The notes under the pieces: model-generated
The model's input: only the letters and a program-made list of their open reading frames with translations
The model's database searches: none
Told to the model about the DNA's origin: nothing
Assembly: GCA_002633005.1 (NCBI GenBank)
Contig: NMRA01000151.1
Span: forward strand, 62,001 to 126,000
DNA from: Phoronis australis
Lineage: Eukaryota; Phoronida; Phoronidae
Length of the DNA stretch: 64,000 nucleotides
Direction of reading: 5' to 3'
Shown here: positions 21,829 through 33,653 of the stretch, piece after piece
Layout of the letters: every line of letters starts with the position of its first letter
How positions within the stretch are numbered: the first letter of the stretch is position 1
Translations under genes and position numbers: made by a program

Positions 21829-24800
21829 CTGCATAAAAGAAATGATTCATTCATTATTTAAGCTAAAAATATACCCTGTGATGTACAGGTTTCCCATTTA
21901 AACTACAACACAAACTTCTGAACAAAGCTCCTCACTTTAGAACATGATAAAGTTCACTTACTCACTACCTTGTGCCAGCACCCACAAAATGAGGTTTACA
22001 GACACAGGAAGCACAGCTCATGGAATCCCATCCGCAAAAAAGCTCACGAACCACAAACACACTTCCAGCACCAGTAAACACCCATAGACTCTTCGGAACT
22101 TGTCAAAATGGTTAGTAGTGGAGGCGAGTCCATGACATGTGCTTAATGGGTGCGTAAGCCATACTTTCTAGGTGCAGGTGAGAGTTTGCGAGTTACGAAG
22201 TGAGTTTACAGGTCTGTGAACTATGTTAACAAGTGCATGAGGCATGTTGCGAGAAAACTTCACACAAGTAAAAACTATTCTTAGGCAATCAGCACAATTA
22301 CATATAGCTGCCGTTTTGCTCATTGTAACCCAATCTTTGCTCAAAAGGAAATACCAATTTTAATAATATTTCAACAATGAAAGTAGTCCGACTCTTGACT
22401 TGTGATTACTTCATGATAGCTGAACGAATGCGTAACGGGTACTAACAGAAACATTTAGTCAACATTAACAAGCAAAGTAATCATTCAGTCAATATGACAT
22501 TACCCATCTCTATAAATTCTTCGGTTCATCTTTCTCATTTCCCTTGAGCTTCGCTCAGGGTCAAAGTCTTCCATGAATTTGCCTGGATTAATGAAAGAGA
22601 GAGCACGCAGCTCTCGGGGATTGTTAAGCTCCTGTAAGAAAAATCAAAAATTACTTTGACATAAGCTTCCAAAGCCTAAATATCGGACACCATGTTTCCC
22701 CATACGCCTCAGCGTGGAAAACTTGACAATCCAAGTGATGGCCATGGGCACCTTGTCACCAAACCGCAGCTCGAGTGTTTCAATATATTTGCTGCTAGAA
22801 CGCAGCTCCGTTTGCAACAAAATTATCCATAAAACGTAATCTGAGGACAGCACAAAGTTGTTTCGATGAATCAGTGCAGACGACTAAAGCACATGCAACC
22901 TCACTGCAGTTTTTAGTATCTCTTTGCCTCTTTGCGTGTCGGGGGGTTTGACTTGAATTTTAAAAAATACGAAAAAATGAAACAGAGACATATTGTCAGT
23001 TCATTGAGATGATTTCAAAAAGTGGACGGACAAATCACAATCAAGGTCCATATTCGGTGGCTACTTTTGGTGAAAAATGAAGGTTGTCATATACCGGTAC
23101 CTGTAAAACCTGGGTTATTAAGTACCATCATTCCAGGTTTGTAATCTAAAATATTTTTGCACAAGAACCACCGAATAAAATATTATGGCCTAATGCACCG
23201 CAGAACTTTGCATAAAAGGGTACGTACACTACAACTTGTGGTCACAGCCCACTTCTAGCATGCAAAAATTCATAAGGTAGCTGTTAATTTAGTAAGTTCT
23301 TGCACAAATTGATGAATTATCACATGCTAAAGTAAGAAAAGCTATTACCATGCTGATCAAGTTGTTCTGGATGATGATACATTGCATATCTTAACACAGT
23401 ATAATGAGAACTTCTTCTCTTGCAATATGATTCTTATAAAAAGAAAATGACAGGTAACTACTTTTTTCAAGAACTTTATCAGTGCTATTTGCCTAGTTTT
23501 CAACACATTCACCAGTTGGTCAAAATAGTTAAGGCAATGTTAGGCCCAGTGTTCAACTTGTAAACAGTAAAAAATGGTACTGGTTTGGGGGTACGTACAC
23601 TACACACAGTCAATCAACGGCAAATTTGACTAAGTTACAATTGTATGGGATGATCTTGAGTTTTGGGCTGCCTCTACTAGTTGTTTTGTTGCAAGTTGTC
23701 TTGAGAGATAGAGAACCTGCCTCTGCAACATCAGTTGTAACATGACATGTCTTCTAGGATGTTACTAGCCAAGACCTGTGTGGCATTTTATTTCCCACAA
23801 ATTTAATAATGTCCATTGTTTTTTTTTTTTGTTTTGTCAGACTGGATACATTTTGGAAATATCAGTATTGTTCATGAGAACAGCAGCATGTAAAATACTT
23901 GTGGGCAATACTTTATAGCACAGAGGTTGGAGGTACGTACACTACACAGGGGTACGTACACTACATTTCAATGACTTGTCAGGTTTATAAAAAATACTTA
24001 GAATCTACTGATAGTTAATTCACTTACCAAATCTATTCAAACAGAACAAACAAACAAAAAGTACAGCATAAATGTGTATATCTGTGTGTCATTCTTTGAA
24101 AACAGACACATGTTAAAATATAGGGGTATGCACACTACACAAATGCTAATATTTCACTCAAAACAAATGCATTTATAATTTTAATTAAGGGTGTTAAAAC
24201 ATCCTTTTAACCTATCACTTTTAATGGAGGAAGCTGTGTGACAAATGTTGCATACTTACCATGTAATATTTTTGTTTCGTGGTATTTGTTCACATCGGGG
24301 TACGTACACTACACGGGTACGTACACTACATTTCAATGACATGTCAGGTTTGTAACTAAATAATAAGAATCTACTGAGAGTTAGTTGATTTACTAAATCA
24401 ATTCAATGAGAAAAAATAAAAAGCACAGCATTCATGCGCTTATGTGCCACACTTTGAAAATAGGCACAAATTAAAATATGGGGGTACGTACTCTACACAA
24501 GTGCTAATATTTCACTCAAAACAAATGTATTTGCAATGAACACCCTTTTAACCTAACATTTTAAAGGAAGGAAACTGCCTATGACAACTGTTGCTCACTT
24601 ACCAAGTGATATTTTAATTTCATGGCACTTGTAAACAAGGGGGTACATACACTACAAAAGGGGGTACTTACACTACTTCACTGTTTCTGCATCACATGGT
24701 AACATAATGTTGTATGGCCATTAATTTTTCTTTGGTGATAATAAGCATCATGTTGTTATTTAAAAGGCAATAATTTTATTTGCAATGAACATTTGTGTTA

Positions 24801-27800
24801 TTGAAATCCACATGGGGGTACGTACACTACATGTTGTTAGCTTTTTGGCCCATTTTCACCATAGCAGAACCCAGACAATATTCAAACTTTTGGTTTGTTT
24901 AGATATTGAATAATTTGCTGTGTTGCCTAGGCTATCATGTTCTACAGTTCTTTAATTACAGAGTGTGAACTTTAGTTTTTAATCCTCTTTACACTAGGTG
25001 ATGGTTAGAAACAAAGAATTCACAACGAGTGCCTGTTTTATGACGAACTCTACCTTTTCTCAATGATTAAGCACAACTTCGTCTAAGTGATTCTGAACGT
25101 AAATCAAGTTATTCCCAGTCATATCAAAGCAATTGCTTACTTAATAAAATAAATTTCTTTTCTACTGTTGACAGTTGAAAATTGTAATTTTTAAAATGGC
25201 CACTCGTAACGCTAAAATGCATGAAATTCATTGACAAAAACACGCATAAATTTCTTGAACACAGTCCGATTTTGATGATTCTTTTTTTAATTTGCACAAC
25301 TAAATAACTCTTTGCATGTGAGATTCAGTTGGCATTTGGTAAGTGACCAAAAAAAAATTATTTTAGATCGTAACACAGTCAACTCTCGAAAATGGACCTT
25401 GATTGTGATTTAGCCAGGAAAAAATTTTGTTTTCAACTTTTATAATCAATTGATGTGATCGTCTATTTCAGGCCGACTCGAGGGTCTAAACTGCACCCTC
25501 TCTCAGTGAAATAAAAACGAGGAAACACTATAAAAAAACGAAACAGTGCCGGAACAAAAATTGGTGTCATTTACTTCTCAGATCATGCTTCAAGTAAGAT
25601 TTTATGTAATGTCCGATATTTAGGGTCCGTCCGATAATTAGGTACACTATGTGTACGGTTTTGTACCTATGAGAGACAGTTTGTTTTGAGCACGTCTTTC
25701 ATGAAGAGTGGGCCATAGCAAGGTGACTTTGATGTTTAAATTAGTGTGAGGCATAATTCACCGAAAATCTTCCAGTGTATGAAGGCCCTATGTATGGGCA
25801 GCGAAAACGTTTAAAATAGACAACACTTCCACATAAACAAGTTAGTTTTCAAACACACAGGTTATTTGGTTCAGTTTTGGCAAACACACAGGTTATTAGG
25901 TTAAATTTTGACAAAATGACAGGTTATTTGGTTAAATTTTGACAAAGAAACAGGTTATTTGGTGAATGAAAAAAAGTTAGTTGTGCCGAACAGACATGTT
26001 AATTGCGCCGAACAGACAGGCTACTTGTGCCAAACAGACAGGCTACTTGTCGAACGAACACGTCAGCTCTATCAGACAGGTTAGTCATCGAATACAAATG
26101 TTGGTATTGTCAAACAGATGTAGTAGTCAAACAGACAGGACAGAGGGCGCTGTCACAATTCAAGAAATAGTTGACGTCACCAAGTCATCGAATATCATGA
26201 GCCGCGTAATGAGCACAAAAATTCCACAAACTTCTTTTTGATGGTCTGCAGTGAAGAGTTTCCTTCATAAGAATGTTCTCAATTTGTCATCGACCATTCT
26301 TAAACAAAACTTAAATGTGTAATCATGATGCGTTTGCTTGTTGAAATCAAGTTGCCTGATTAAAAGCAAAGACCCTCAATAATGCTCTGCATTACATGTA
26401 CTGAGGGTCAATGTTGTCAAAAATGTAACAAACAGATTTGTTGCTTTGACATCATACCTGCAGAGCCATTACATGATTTTGTTTTATGCGAAAGAATTTA
26501 ATGAGTCTTACAGTTAGCTGCTGACATTTTGGGACTGAAATACCCGTCACATTAATTGCCAACAGTTGACAGGGTTTCTCGGAATGCATCTTATCTTACG
26601 CTTTCCTGACTAAACCACCATCCACAGTTAGAAAACTGTGGCATTAGGAAGGGGCGCCAAAACCGGCTGCTGAAATTTTCTGTTAATTTGCCGCGGACTA
26701 TCACTTTGCCAAGCGACACTTGTGTAATTTTACGAGGAAAGTTCGCGCTCTCTTGCACTTCAATTTTACTTGCGTCAAGCAGGAGCTTCAAAACGTCCAG
26801 TGGCGCAAAGCCGCAGCAAAGCCTCATCAGTTCTTGTCCCATCCCAAAATAAAAATACCATAATGCAGGTTTGGGGTTCAGTCAGTCTTTGAGACTAAGT
26901 GACATCATTCATTTTCAAGTAGCGCCTTCTGTTCGTTTGCTGTATTCATCTTGTTCATTTTTATCATCTATAGATGTCTCGTGTGTTCGACAGTTGACTT
27001 AATTATTTGAAAGTTGAGCCTCCCAGGTGACTTGTCTGTTTGGTAACCTACTTAATCACTAGCCAACTTACTTGTTTGTTCAACGGTAGGCAATTGTTAT
27101 CCAACAAAATCTGCAAAGTTGTCTTGTCTGTTCGGAAAACCATAGCATTCTTGACTTGTTTATTTGATGAATCACTTGTCTGTTTTGAAAACCACTTGTC
27201 TATTTGTCAAACCACTTGTTTAATTGGCAGTGTTGTCTATTTTGAACCTTTTCGCTGCCCATACCTATGCAGTGCTGCAGTGGTAAAATTACCGATAAGT
27301 AGGCACCGAATGCCCATCGTATTGCTGTAAGCACTGAATTTTAATAGTTCATTGAACTCGCAAAACCTGATTCACAAACATGTAGGCCTATTTTTTGACT
27401 CATGAGTGCCTGGTTATCTACATAGAGTCTACAGTGGCAGATGTTGCATGTCGGAGAAAGAGGATCCAACCACACATATTTGACGGCAAAGGTCCGCGTG
27501 CATTCCAAGAGGTCTCCGAAGGCGGCCCATGCACAATTACAAACTTCAGGAAAATAGGAGTGTAATGCTCTGAAACGATATGCTGGCGGTGACTTTTAGT
27601 CGCCCATGGCGTGTGTTAGCTGAATGGTTAGCACGCTTGCCGGTTTTATGGGGGTCGCGGGTTTGATTCTCGGGTCGGGTAATCTCGGCTATTACTACAC
27701 CTTGTAGTATTTTTACATAGTGTATTGTGGACGATCAGATGCTGAGGACGCCTGTGGTTGACAACTCTGCCAGTCTCTGGACCTGGTTAAGACCACAGGC

Positions 27801-28047
27801 GCTCGAATTTCCCGTCAGTCGTGATCGAAGAACAGATAAGTTTACTCAAGCGCCTGTGCCTGTGCCGTGCTGTCCAAGTCAGACGGTGTTACTCCAAAAA
27901 CATTCATGACTGACTTACAGATGGAGTAGTAGACCGTTCTGACTTCTCTTGTCTCGATGAGCTGTTAGAATTGAACGAATCTTTTCTTCTATATCTTCTT
28001 TGAGTTCTGCTCCCTGCATCAAAGTCTCTGCTCGTTTGTCGATCCAT
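21609..28047 (-). CDS. ARL14EP-like: ARL14EP-like protein, complete, three coding exons
   Basis: The exons are 27919-28047, 22504-22631 and 21609-21828, giving 477 nt and 158 aa; all junctions keep frame (phases 0 and 2). The C-terminal domain is the ARL14EP signature: [20 protein letters not shown], then GSEKCGTQCRCNRQW, then FEQIEIEG. It is a dense cysteine cluster that should bind zinc. The middle exon holds ELRALSFINPGKF and an acidic-basic stretch matching the family's conserved NPG motif. Vertebrate ARL14EP links the GTPase ARL14 to myosin 1E for vesicle movement, and ARL14EPL is a short paralogue of about the same length as this protein. The start ATG at 28047 has an in-frame TAA twelve bases upstream. 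A nuclear, chromatin-linked role has been discussed for this family, so function here is open. Confidence 0.85.
22504..22631 (-). CDS. ARL14EP-like exon 2
   Basis: The acceptor is TTCTTACAG and the donor GATGG|GTAATG. It encodes ELNNPRELRALSFINPGKFM and EDFDPERSSREMRKMNRR, matching the pre-zinc region of the family. Confidence 0.85.
23219..24832. repeat. Array of GGGTACGTACACTACA motifs in ARL14EP-like intron 1
   Basis: About eleven copies of the 16-nt motif, most exact at GTACGTACACTAC, occur near 23219, 23589, 23930, 23948, 24122, 24298, 24316, 24481, 24640, 24658 and 24815. Pairs sit about 18 nt apart. A larger unit of about 360 bp (from 23948 and from 24316) is duplicated with divergence. 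The core GTACGTAC is self-complementary. Confidence 0.85.
25778..27283. mobile_element. Foldback-like element with subrepeat-built inverted repeats
   Basis: The left end gtatgggcagcgaaaacg...aaaatagacaacact and the right end, its complement near 27222-27270, are inverted. Inside each arm are degenerate short units of the type caaacagacaggttattt (left, about 25850-26140) and their complements (right, about 27020-27215). A central unique spacer of about 800 bp lies between. This layout is that of Foldback elements. It sits in ARL14EP-like intron 1. Confidence 0.65.
27605..27690 (+). mobile_element. tRNA-derived SINE head
   Basis: TTAGCTGAATGGTTAGCACG resembles an RNA polymerase III A box and GGGTTTGATTCTCGGG a B box, spaced as in tRNA genes. 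The acceptor stem does not pair properly, so a working tRNA is unlikely. The SINE tail limits are not clear. Confidence 0.5.
27919..28047 (-). CDS. ARL14EP-like exon 1
   Basis: It encodes MDRQTSRDFDAGSRTQRRYR and a Ser/Arg-rich stretch, 43 codons, ending at donor GTAAGT in phase 0. Identification depends on the in-phase join to the next exon 5.3 kb away, so it is less certain than the other two. Confidence 0.65.
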
Positions 28048-31000
28048 GTCCGTCCTTTAAATTCGGAAGTTAACCAAAATCGTATCTCACAGGCAGGAGA
28101 GCAGCTCCCTCAGAGACATCTGTTAGATTATCAACTTGTCGTTAATCAACACCTCACTACACAACAAACCTAGCTGTGTGAACATCAACACATATTTTAC
28201 GCTAGTTTCACAAAGATGGTTTAGGATTTTTACGAATCAAATACATAGATCACGAAAATAGATGTCACCAAATTCGTCATAAGTTCCCTTGCCGGACGGT
28301 TCATTTTCCAGTTTTTGAAGCGCCTGCNTACCCTGACTTTACCAAATACTACGCCAACGCAATTAAGATTTGTGATATATCACAAAAGCCGTGAATCAAC
28401 CTTAGACCACTGAAAAAATGATCGTGCAAATTAAAATTACAACTGATTCCAGAAAAGTTATACAGTTAAGGTCTTCGGACTCCGATAAGCCGCAAAACTA
28501 CACAAATCAGAATCTGAGATGTCAATTCTAGATAAAAATCTGTTAGTGCCTAATACTTTGTGGTGTTATTCGAAACTGGAACCAAAGAAGTCAAAAGTCT
28601 GAAGCGAAACTTGGCAACGAGTGCTTTTCTTCCCACCTGACGCGAGGTCGGGTACTACGTTCAGACAATTCTCCCACTAACTGCCTTCATACTTTGGTTT
28701 TCTGTACATTTTTGGAATAAGTTGGGTGTAAATAAGTCTATTGACTTTTTGGTGACAAATTGAAACTGAGTTAAATTTTGTGCAGTACGGATGACTCATT
28801 AGCATCTGTTCCTTCAATGTTCGTTTGGCTACAAAGTTTTTGACTCACCAAGACCAAAAGGTAAAGTGAGGGTGGAGAAAAGCTATAAGTTGCGCAAAAA
28901 TACCGATCAGACAAAAATATAACGTCAAAACCAAACATGTCATAAACGTATATTTCACCCTTTTTGTACTAGGCTCTGTAAAGTACTGGACTGTTATCAA
29001 TTGGCATTCAAGTTACGGTTGGATTATGCCAGAACCTTCGTGAAGAAAATCTCTACACTCAATAGGGTAGCATTTAAAAACATACTTCTGCTGCAACAGA
29101 AAACACGGCCTCCAAAACAAGTTGTACATTGTTTTTTTTTTTGGTTAAATGTGTAGATAGTTATGAATACGATATTTTTCCACGAATTAAAATCAGAAAA
29201 TTTAAGAGACTTTATAAAAGACTCGATATCAGTCATTTTGCAACCATTGTATCGGAAGTCCCGAATCATATTGTTTCAACTTACTTTATCCTGTTTATCA
29301 TGCAAAATGAATTTGAAACACCTACGCTTCAGCTATTCAACAACTTCCAGAGTAGATGATGTTGAATGAATCACAAGCTTAGGACGGTAACTACCCTGAG
29401 CCAGTTCTGTAAATTCTTAAAAACCTCTTTATTTTTTATCGAGAAATTAAGATTAATAATTGCAGTAATGTTAGTGCTAAATATTTTACTCGTACAATCG
29501 TAAAAAAAGGTTTTTTTACCCAAGAGAGATTAATTTCTAGACGTCAGGCGCACCCCTTCCTATTTGCAATCCAAGACTTCAATCCCGAATACTTATGGAA
29601 CTCGTCCAATATACTCGCGGAATGTCTCAAGGAGTTGTTGACGCGTTCAACAAGGACAGTATCATCTGCATATACTGCAGAAGTTTCAGCTAATAGTTAG
29701 AAGGAAGCTTAATTCCCTTCATATTACTATGTTGTCTGTACATAATACCCATTATATATAAGTATGGTGACACTAGACCGCCTTGACGACAACCGCGGTG
29801 GACTGTTTGAAATATTCTCATTTTTTTACACAGAGATTAGCGTTGGTGCTTAACAACCGAATCCAGTCAATGGAACTTCTTCCAAAATTGAAAAACGACA
29901 TGGTGTTACATATCATACTCCATGAAACCTAATGTCTTCGCCTACGAATCTCCTTTTAAGCCTTTTTGATTTTCATGAACAATCTTAATATACTAATACG
30001 TTACGCTATAAACCTGGACAATATTTTGTAACTGGTGTAATGCAGGGCTATAGGTCGCCAATTATTTTAAATTTCCACGTATTTTTTACGGCTTAGGGAT
30101 AATAGAAATTAACCCTCGAATTTGACTTAGGGCCATGGAAACTCAAAACTCGAGCTCAAAGACTTCATCAAAAGTATAAACAAATCAGTCCAAACGAATT
30201 TTAAAAACTCCACAGAAAACCCACCAGGGCTTGGTGTTATGGCATTTCTCATTTTACCAGTTCATGACCTACCAGTATGTGTAATTTCGCCACAGGAGTT
30301 GTTGGTGTTTGTTCTCCCCGCGAAATTATTATTTTATAACACAGTAGCGTGTGTGCAGCTATCTCGAAGCTTGTGGTCGAAGCCAGAGACTGAGTCGATT
30401 TTAAAATAGTTAAGCAGATGTTTCGGAAATACGCAAGCAATATGTTTTGATATAAAATTTTTTGTTTATTTTGACAAGATACTATATTTTTGGATCGCGA
30501 TTTCAATCAATGACTATCATTTAAAGACTTTCAGGGATAATTTTAGGAGCACGCCCCGCGTTATTGGCCAAACATAATTCCATTGACGCAATATGATTGG
30601 TCAGCTAGGACCAACCAGTCCATTAAAATTGGAAGTGAAAAAGTACAAAAAAGATAACCCACAGGTATCCAAATTAACCTAGAGATTTGAGACTGAGTTT
30701 CTTAAATTCACCCATAACTAGGGTTTCAACATGACCCCAGGACTTTGTTGGTAACAAACCGCATTAGCACAGAGTGAAGAACAGCTTTAATGTAGTGCTT
30801 GCTGAAAGGGAACTAGGTATGGACGATTAAAACACACGCACGCACACATATACTGGTTCGAAACGACCATGAATCATTAAAAAGACGCATTTATTTAAAA
30901 ACTAAGTAGTTGTATTGATTCTTTATTACGGTAGTGCAAACCGAACAGTCCTTTTAATTTAAGGACTATACGCATAAAGGCTGTTCACTCTTTCGTACTT

Positions 31001-31948
31001 TAAAAACAACCTTTAGTGAATAATTAATAATTCTATTTAAAAGTGCATCATAAAACTTTTGACATGTTTCCGAAAATACGCCCCCTTTCCAAAAATACGC
31101 CCGGGCGCCGCTATTCAGTTTCATTTGAGGTTTTCGAAAAATCGTTTTCCCAATATCCGCCCATGTGGCTATTTCGTAAACAAGGGTCAAAAAAAAAACA
31201 CCTGGGGTCTTTCGGGACCGTCCTTTATACATCTGGAAACCACGGGATAAAAGTATGGAGAATGGGGCAAAAAGTCATTTTATCACTGTTGGTCCTAGAG
31301 GATAGTCAGTTGAAAATATTCAAGTTAAAATTTGTTGACGAGCTGTCAACGAAGGCGTGGCCGAACCTCGAAGTGAAATCTACCTGGCTCTTTAAGACCA
31401 CCGAAGTTAAATTCGACATGTAGAAAGAAAAGCCAGTCACCACCTTCACTTGACACTACCATCCAGCTAATTTTCTAATCTCACATGCATGTCACTGCGA
31501 CACCTCCTCTTAGTCCCACTCCAGTATGAGCTCCTTGTAGAAAACAATACAAATTTCCAAACGAGCCCTCCCATTTTCTTAGACAGTTTCGGAGGTTTCT
31601 TGAGCCTTACAAAATCAGTTCGGGAAGAGGCAAGACTCCGAAAGAGCCGTGCGGAGTCTATTTCGGAAATGCCCCCTCCCTCGTAGTCCAACTGCACCTG
31701 AAGTTCGAGTTTTCGGTGACATGAATTAACCGCGTAAACTTTGTGCTTTACGATTTGAAACTTGAGCTTTTTCTGTCTGCCAATGTTTCAGTAGCACGAA
31801 CGTCAGCTGCATCAACACAAATTGTAAGATTCATTTCAGCACCAGACCGGAAAAAGACCGTGATAGTAGAATCGTTATGTTAGACCCAATAGAAAATCCA
31901 ATTGGATGCCTATACAATTCTACAGGAAATGCCATGACATGGGAAACC
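28048..31948. other. Intergenic region upstream of the ARL14EP-like gene
   Basis: This should hold the ARL14EP-like promoter. A single N at 28328 marks an assembly join. A decayed retrotransposon fragment lies at 29560-30245. Elsewhere I see no supported gene. Confidence 0.6.
29560..30245 (-). pseudogene. L1/Tx1-like reverse transcriptase fragment, decayed
   Basis: Pieces of a non-LTR reverse transcriptase appear in order but in different frames. They are SPGGFSVEFLKFVWTDLF, then RGLISIIPK, then RGCRQGGLVSPYLYIMGIMY, then VYADDTVLVE, which is the YADD catalytic box. Frameshifts and stops separate them, so it is dead. It lies outside any gene. Confidence 0.75.
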
Positions 31949-31952
31949 TTAA

Positions 31953-32110
31953 AGGCGAAGGCAACCTTTGTCCATGTCATTTTGAGCTAAAATAAGGTTG
32001 GTTGGTTATCCTAGACATATTTTCCACTTAATTACAGGTTTTCGTAATTTTATTAATTACTCGTCCGCTACTCCGGAAGTGACGTTTTAGGAGGCAAGCG
32101 TTTCCCGCCA
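31953..32110 (+). repeat. Left terminal inverted repeat of the Kolobok-type element
   Basis: It starts AGGCGAAGGCAACCTTTGTC and ends near CCCGCCA. It pairs with 33492-33649. Confidence 0.9.
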
Positions 32111-32286
32111 CTTGGTTTTGCGTTGACTTTACCGTGCGAATCTGTTCTATTCTACTTTTGTTTTGTGCTGTTTTTCAACAATTGTCGCCACCTTTTTCCA
32201 TTGGCGAGTATTCTGCGGCAACATAGGTTAGTAGAGAACTCAACTACGTTGGATTTAGGGATTGTTTAGTGTGTTGTAAGCTGAAA

Positions 32287-32682
32287 ATGGCTGGAGTCGG
32301 TGACCCGTATCACAGTGACAGTAGTGTGAGTGACGGAGACCTTGTTCACAGCAGTGGTGACGAGGAATTTTTTCACGGACATTCAGTGGGTGGGTACATG
32401 TTTGAGCCCGAGTATAACGAGGCAGAGTACGCACAGGCACAGGCAGCTGTTGAGAGAAACGAGGCGGCTACTGAGGACAGACGTGGTGACACATCTTGGT
32501 GCAAATGCACTGTGTGCGTTGTTATGCCTACCTCAATGGAATGCTTGTGCTGTTCAGAGTTCGACGAGGCCAAGCCACTACTGGACATGGTTAAGTGGAC
32601 CTCCGGCATACCACGGACAGAGGAACAACTGTCCCACTTGCCAGAGTGTCCCGCGACACACTCCCACTGGATGGTGACCTGA
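32287..32682 (+). CDS. P2X7-ballast-like zinc-binding protein of the transposon
   Basis: This 131-aa frame starts at ATG in the context GAAAATGGCT. The first 65 residues are acidic and Ser-rich, with GYMFEPEYNEAEY. Residues 71-90 read WCKCTVCVVMPTSMECLCCS. This is the cysteine pattern of the cytoplasmic ballast domain of P2X7 receptors and of many P2X7-like invertebrate proteins. No transmembrane segment is present, so it is not a receptor. After about residue 107 the sequence runs antisense into the THAP gene and is probably not the original C-terminus. A role as a DNA- or protein-binding accessory of the element is inference. Confidence 0.6.
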   Translation: MAGVGDPYHSDSSVSDGDLVHSSGDEEFFHGHSVGGYMFEPEYNEAEYAQAQAAVERNEAATEDRRGDTSWCKCTVCVVMPTSMECLCCSEFDEAKPLLDMVKWTSGIPRTEEQLSHLPECPATHSHWMVT

Positions 32683-33384
32683 GCACCCAAACTGCTTACA
32701 TCGTGTCGTGTGACTCCCTCGCCACACACCTGGCACCTTCTAAATAGCTCCAACACTTTAGACAAGTCCACAATAAACTTATCAAAGTTTGGCTCACCGA
32801 TCTGTTCACTGGACGACGAACTGTCCTCTTCACTGGGTGTCGAACTGAGCCTGTAATCACTCCCACTACTCAATATCGCTGCAGGGCTGCTTAGAGGCTC
32901 TGGGCTGGAGAAAACAGCACAGGGCGAATCACTACTGGTTCCAGGAATTGCACGCTCTGGAGTACGTTCGGAGTCACGGGTGACAGTAGATGAAGTGCCT
33001 CCACTGGCTCCAGTCACTGTACTGGCCACAGCTCGCGAGGCTTCTCGCTTCAAAAACGCACTTCTCGGGGGTGGCGACGGGGCACTGCCGGGAATCAACA
33101 CAGACGTAATGGCATCCTTCTTCAGGCGTTGTTTAGCAGGGACCTTCATAAGTTCAGCGTACAAATCCCTTTCGTAATCGGACGGCAGAAAGTGCTTGCC
33201 ACACACACGGTAATTCTCCACTGCTTTGTACGTTGCGTGGACGGGTAACGCTGCGTTCACGCATCACACGAACGAGCCAAGTACGGCGAAGTGTGTCATC
33301 CATCGGAAAGCGATGCAAAGGTACTCCCAAAGCGCGCGTGAGCCGATAATTAGTACATTCCGGTATGCAGCAACAGTGTGGCAT
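32373..33384 (-). pseudogene. THAP-domain transposase N-terminal part, frameshifted
   Basis: From ATG at 33384 the frame reads MPHCCCIPECTNYRL, then LHRFPMDDTLRRTWLVRVM, the first half of a C2CH THAP zinc finger. The second half, ENYRVCGKHFLPSDYERDL, lies in another frame starting near 33260, so a 1-base shift has broken the domain. After a Ser/Pro linker comes RRCQVCGEGVTRHD, then WECVAGHSGKWDSCSSVRGM. This Cys/His region resembles the segment after the THAP domain in Kolobok-like transposases. No acidic catalytic core follows. The frame's last 60 or so codons are merely the complement of the P2X7-like ORF. Confidence 0.7.
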
Positions 33385-33491
33385 GTTGCCTGACTAGTAA
33401 ATGAAAGCAAACGACGACGGAACTTAACACAACCGAGGTAGAACAATGACTGACTCGGCATCTCTCACAGTCAGACTATATGAAAAGAAAT

Positions 33492-33649
33492 TGGCGCGAA
33501 ATGCTTGCCTCCTAAAACGTCACTTCCGCAGTAGCGGACGAGTAATTAATAAAATTACGAAAAGCTGTAATTAAGTGGAAAATATGTCTAGGATAACCAA
33601 CCAACCTTATTTTAGCTCAAAATGACATGGAAAAAGGTTGCCTTCGCCT
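33492..33649 (-). repeat. Right terminal inverted repeat of the Kolobok-type element
   Basis: Read on the minus strand it starts AGGCGAAGGCAACCTTTTTC and follows the left repeat base for base apart from a few substitutions. Confidence 0.9.
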
Positions 33650-33653
33650 TTAA

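Larger units (their letters stand above)
31953..33649. mobile_element. Kolobok-type DNA transposon with 158-bp TIRs, internally deleted
   Basis: TTAA lies immediately outside both ends (31949-31952, 33650-33653). The ends are inverted copies starting AGGCGAAGGCAACC, and the similarity extends 158 bp (31953-32110 and 33492-33649) with only a handful of mismatches. Kolobok elements insert at TTAA and encode THAP-domain transposases. Here a THAP gene on the minus strand and a P2X7-ballast-like ORF on the plus strand converge and overlap. The transposase catalytic part is absent, so the copy is probably an internal-deletion derivative that needs a helper. Near-identical TIRs suggest recent movement. 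Confidence 0.85.

Noticed and set aside
23219..24832. CRISPR array
   Set aside because: The motif recurs with irregular spacing, no cas genes are present, and the context is an animal intron.
25850..26150. CRISPR-like short repeats
   Set aside because: The units are degenerate and belong to the arm of an inverted-repeat element.
26591..26842. 83-aa frame inside the Foldback-like element
   Set aside because: No domain or splice context; it may be chance or captured DNA, too weak to call.
27605..27690. Functional tRNA gene
   Set aside because: A and B boxes are visible but the acceptor stem and anticodon arm do not fold convincingly; a SINE head is more likely.
31043..31423. 126-aa frame in the intergenic region
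   Set aside because: Overlaps an equally open antisense frame, has low-complexity runs and matches nothing I recognise.
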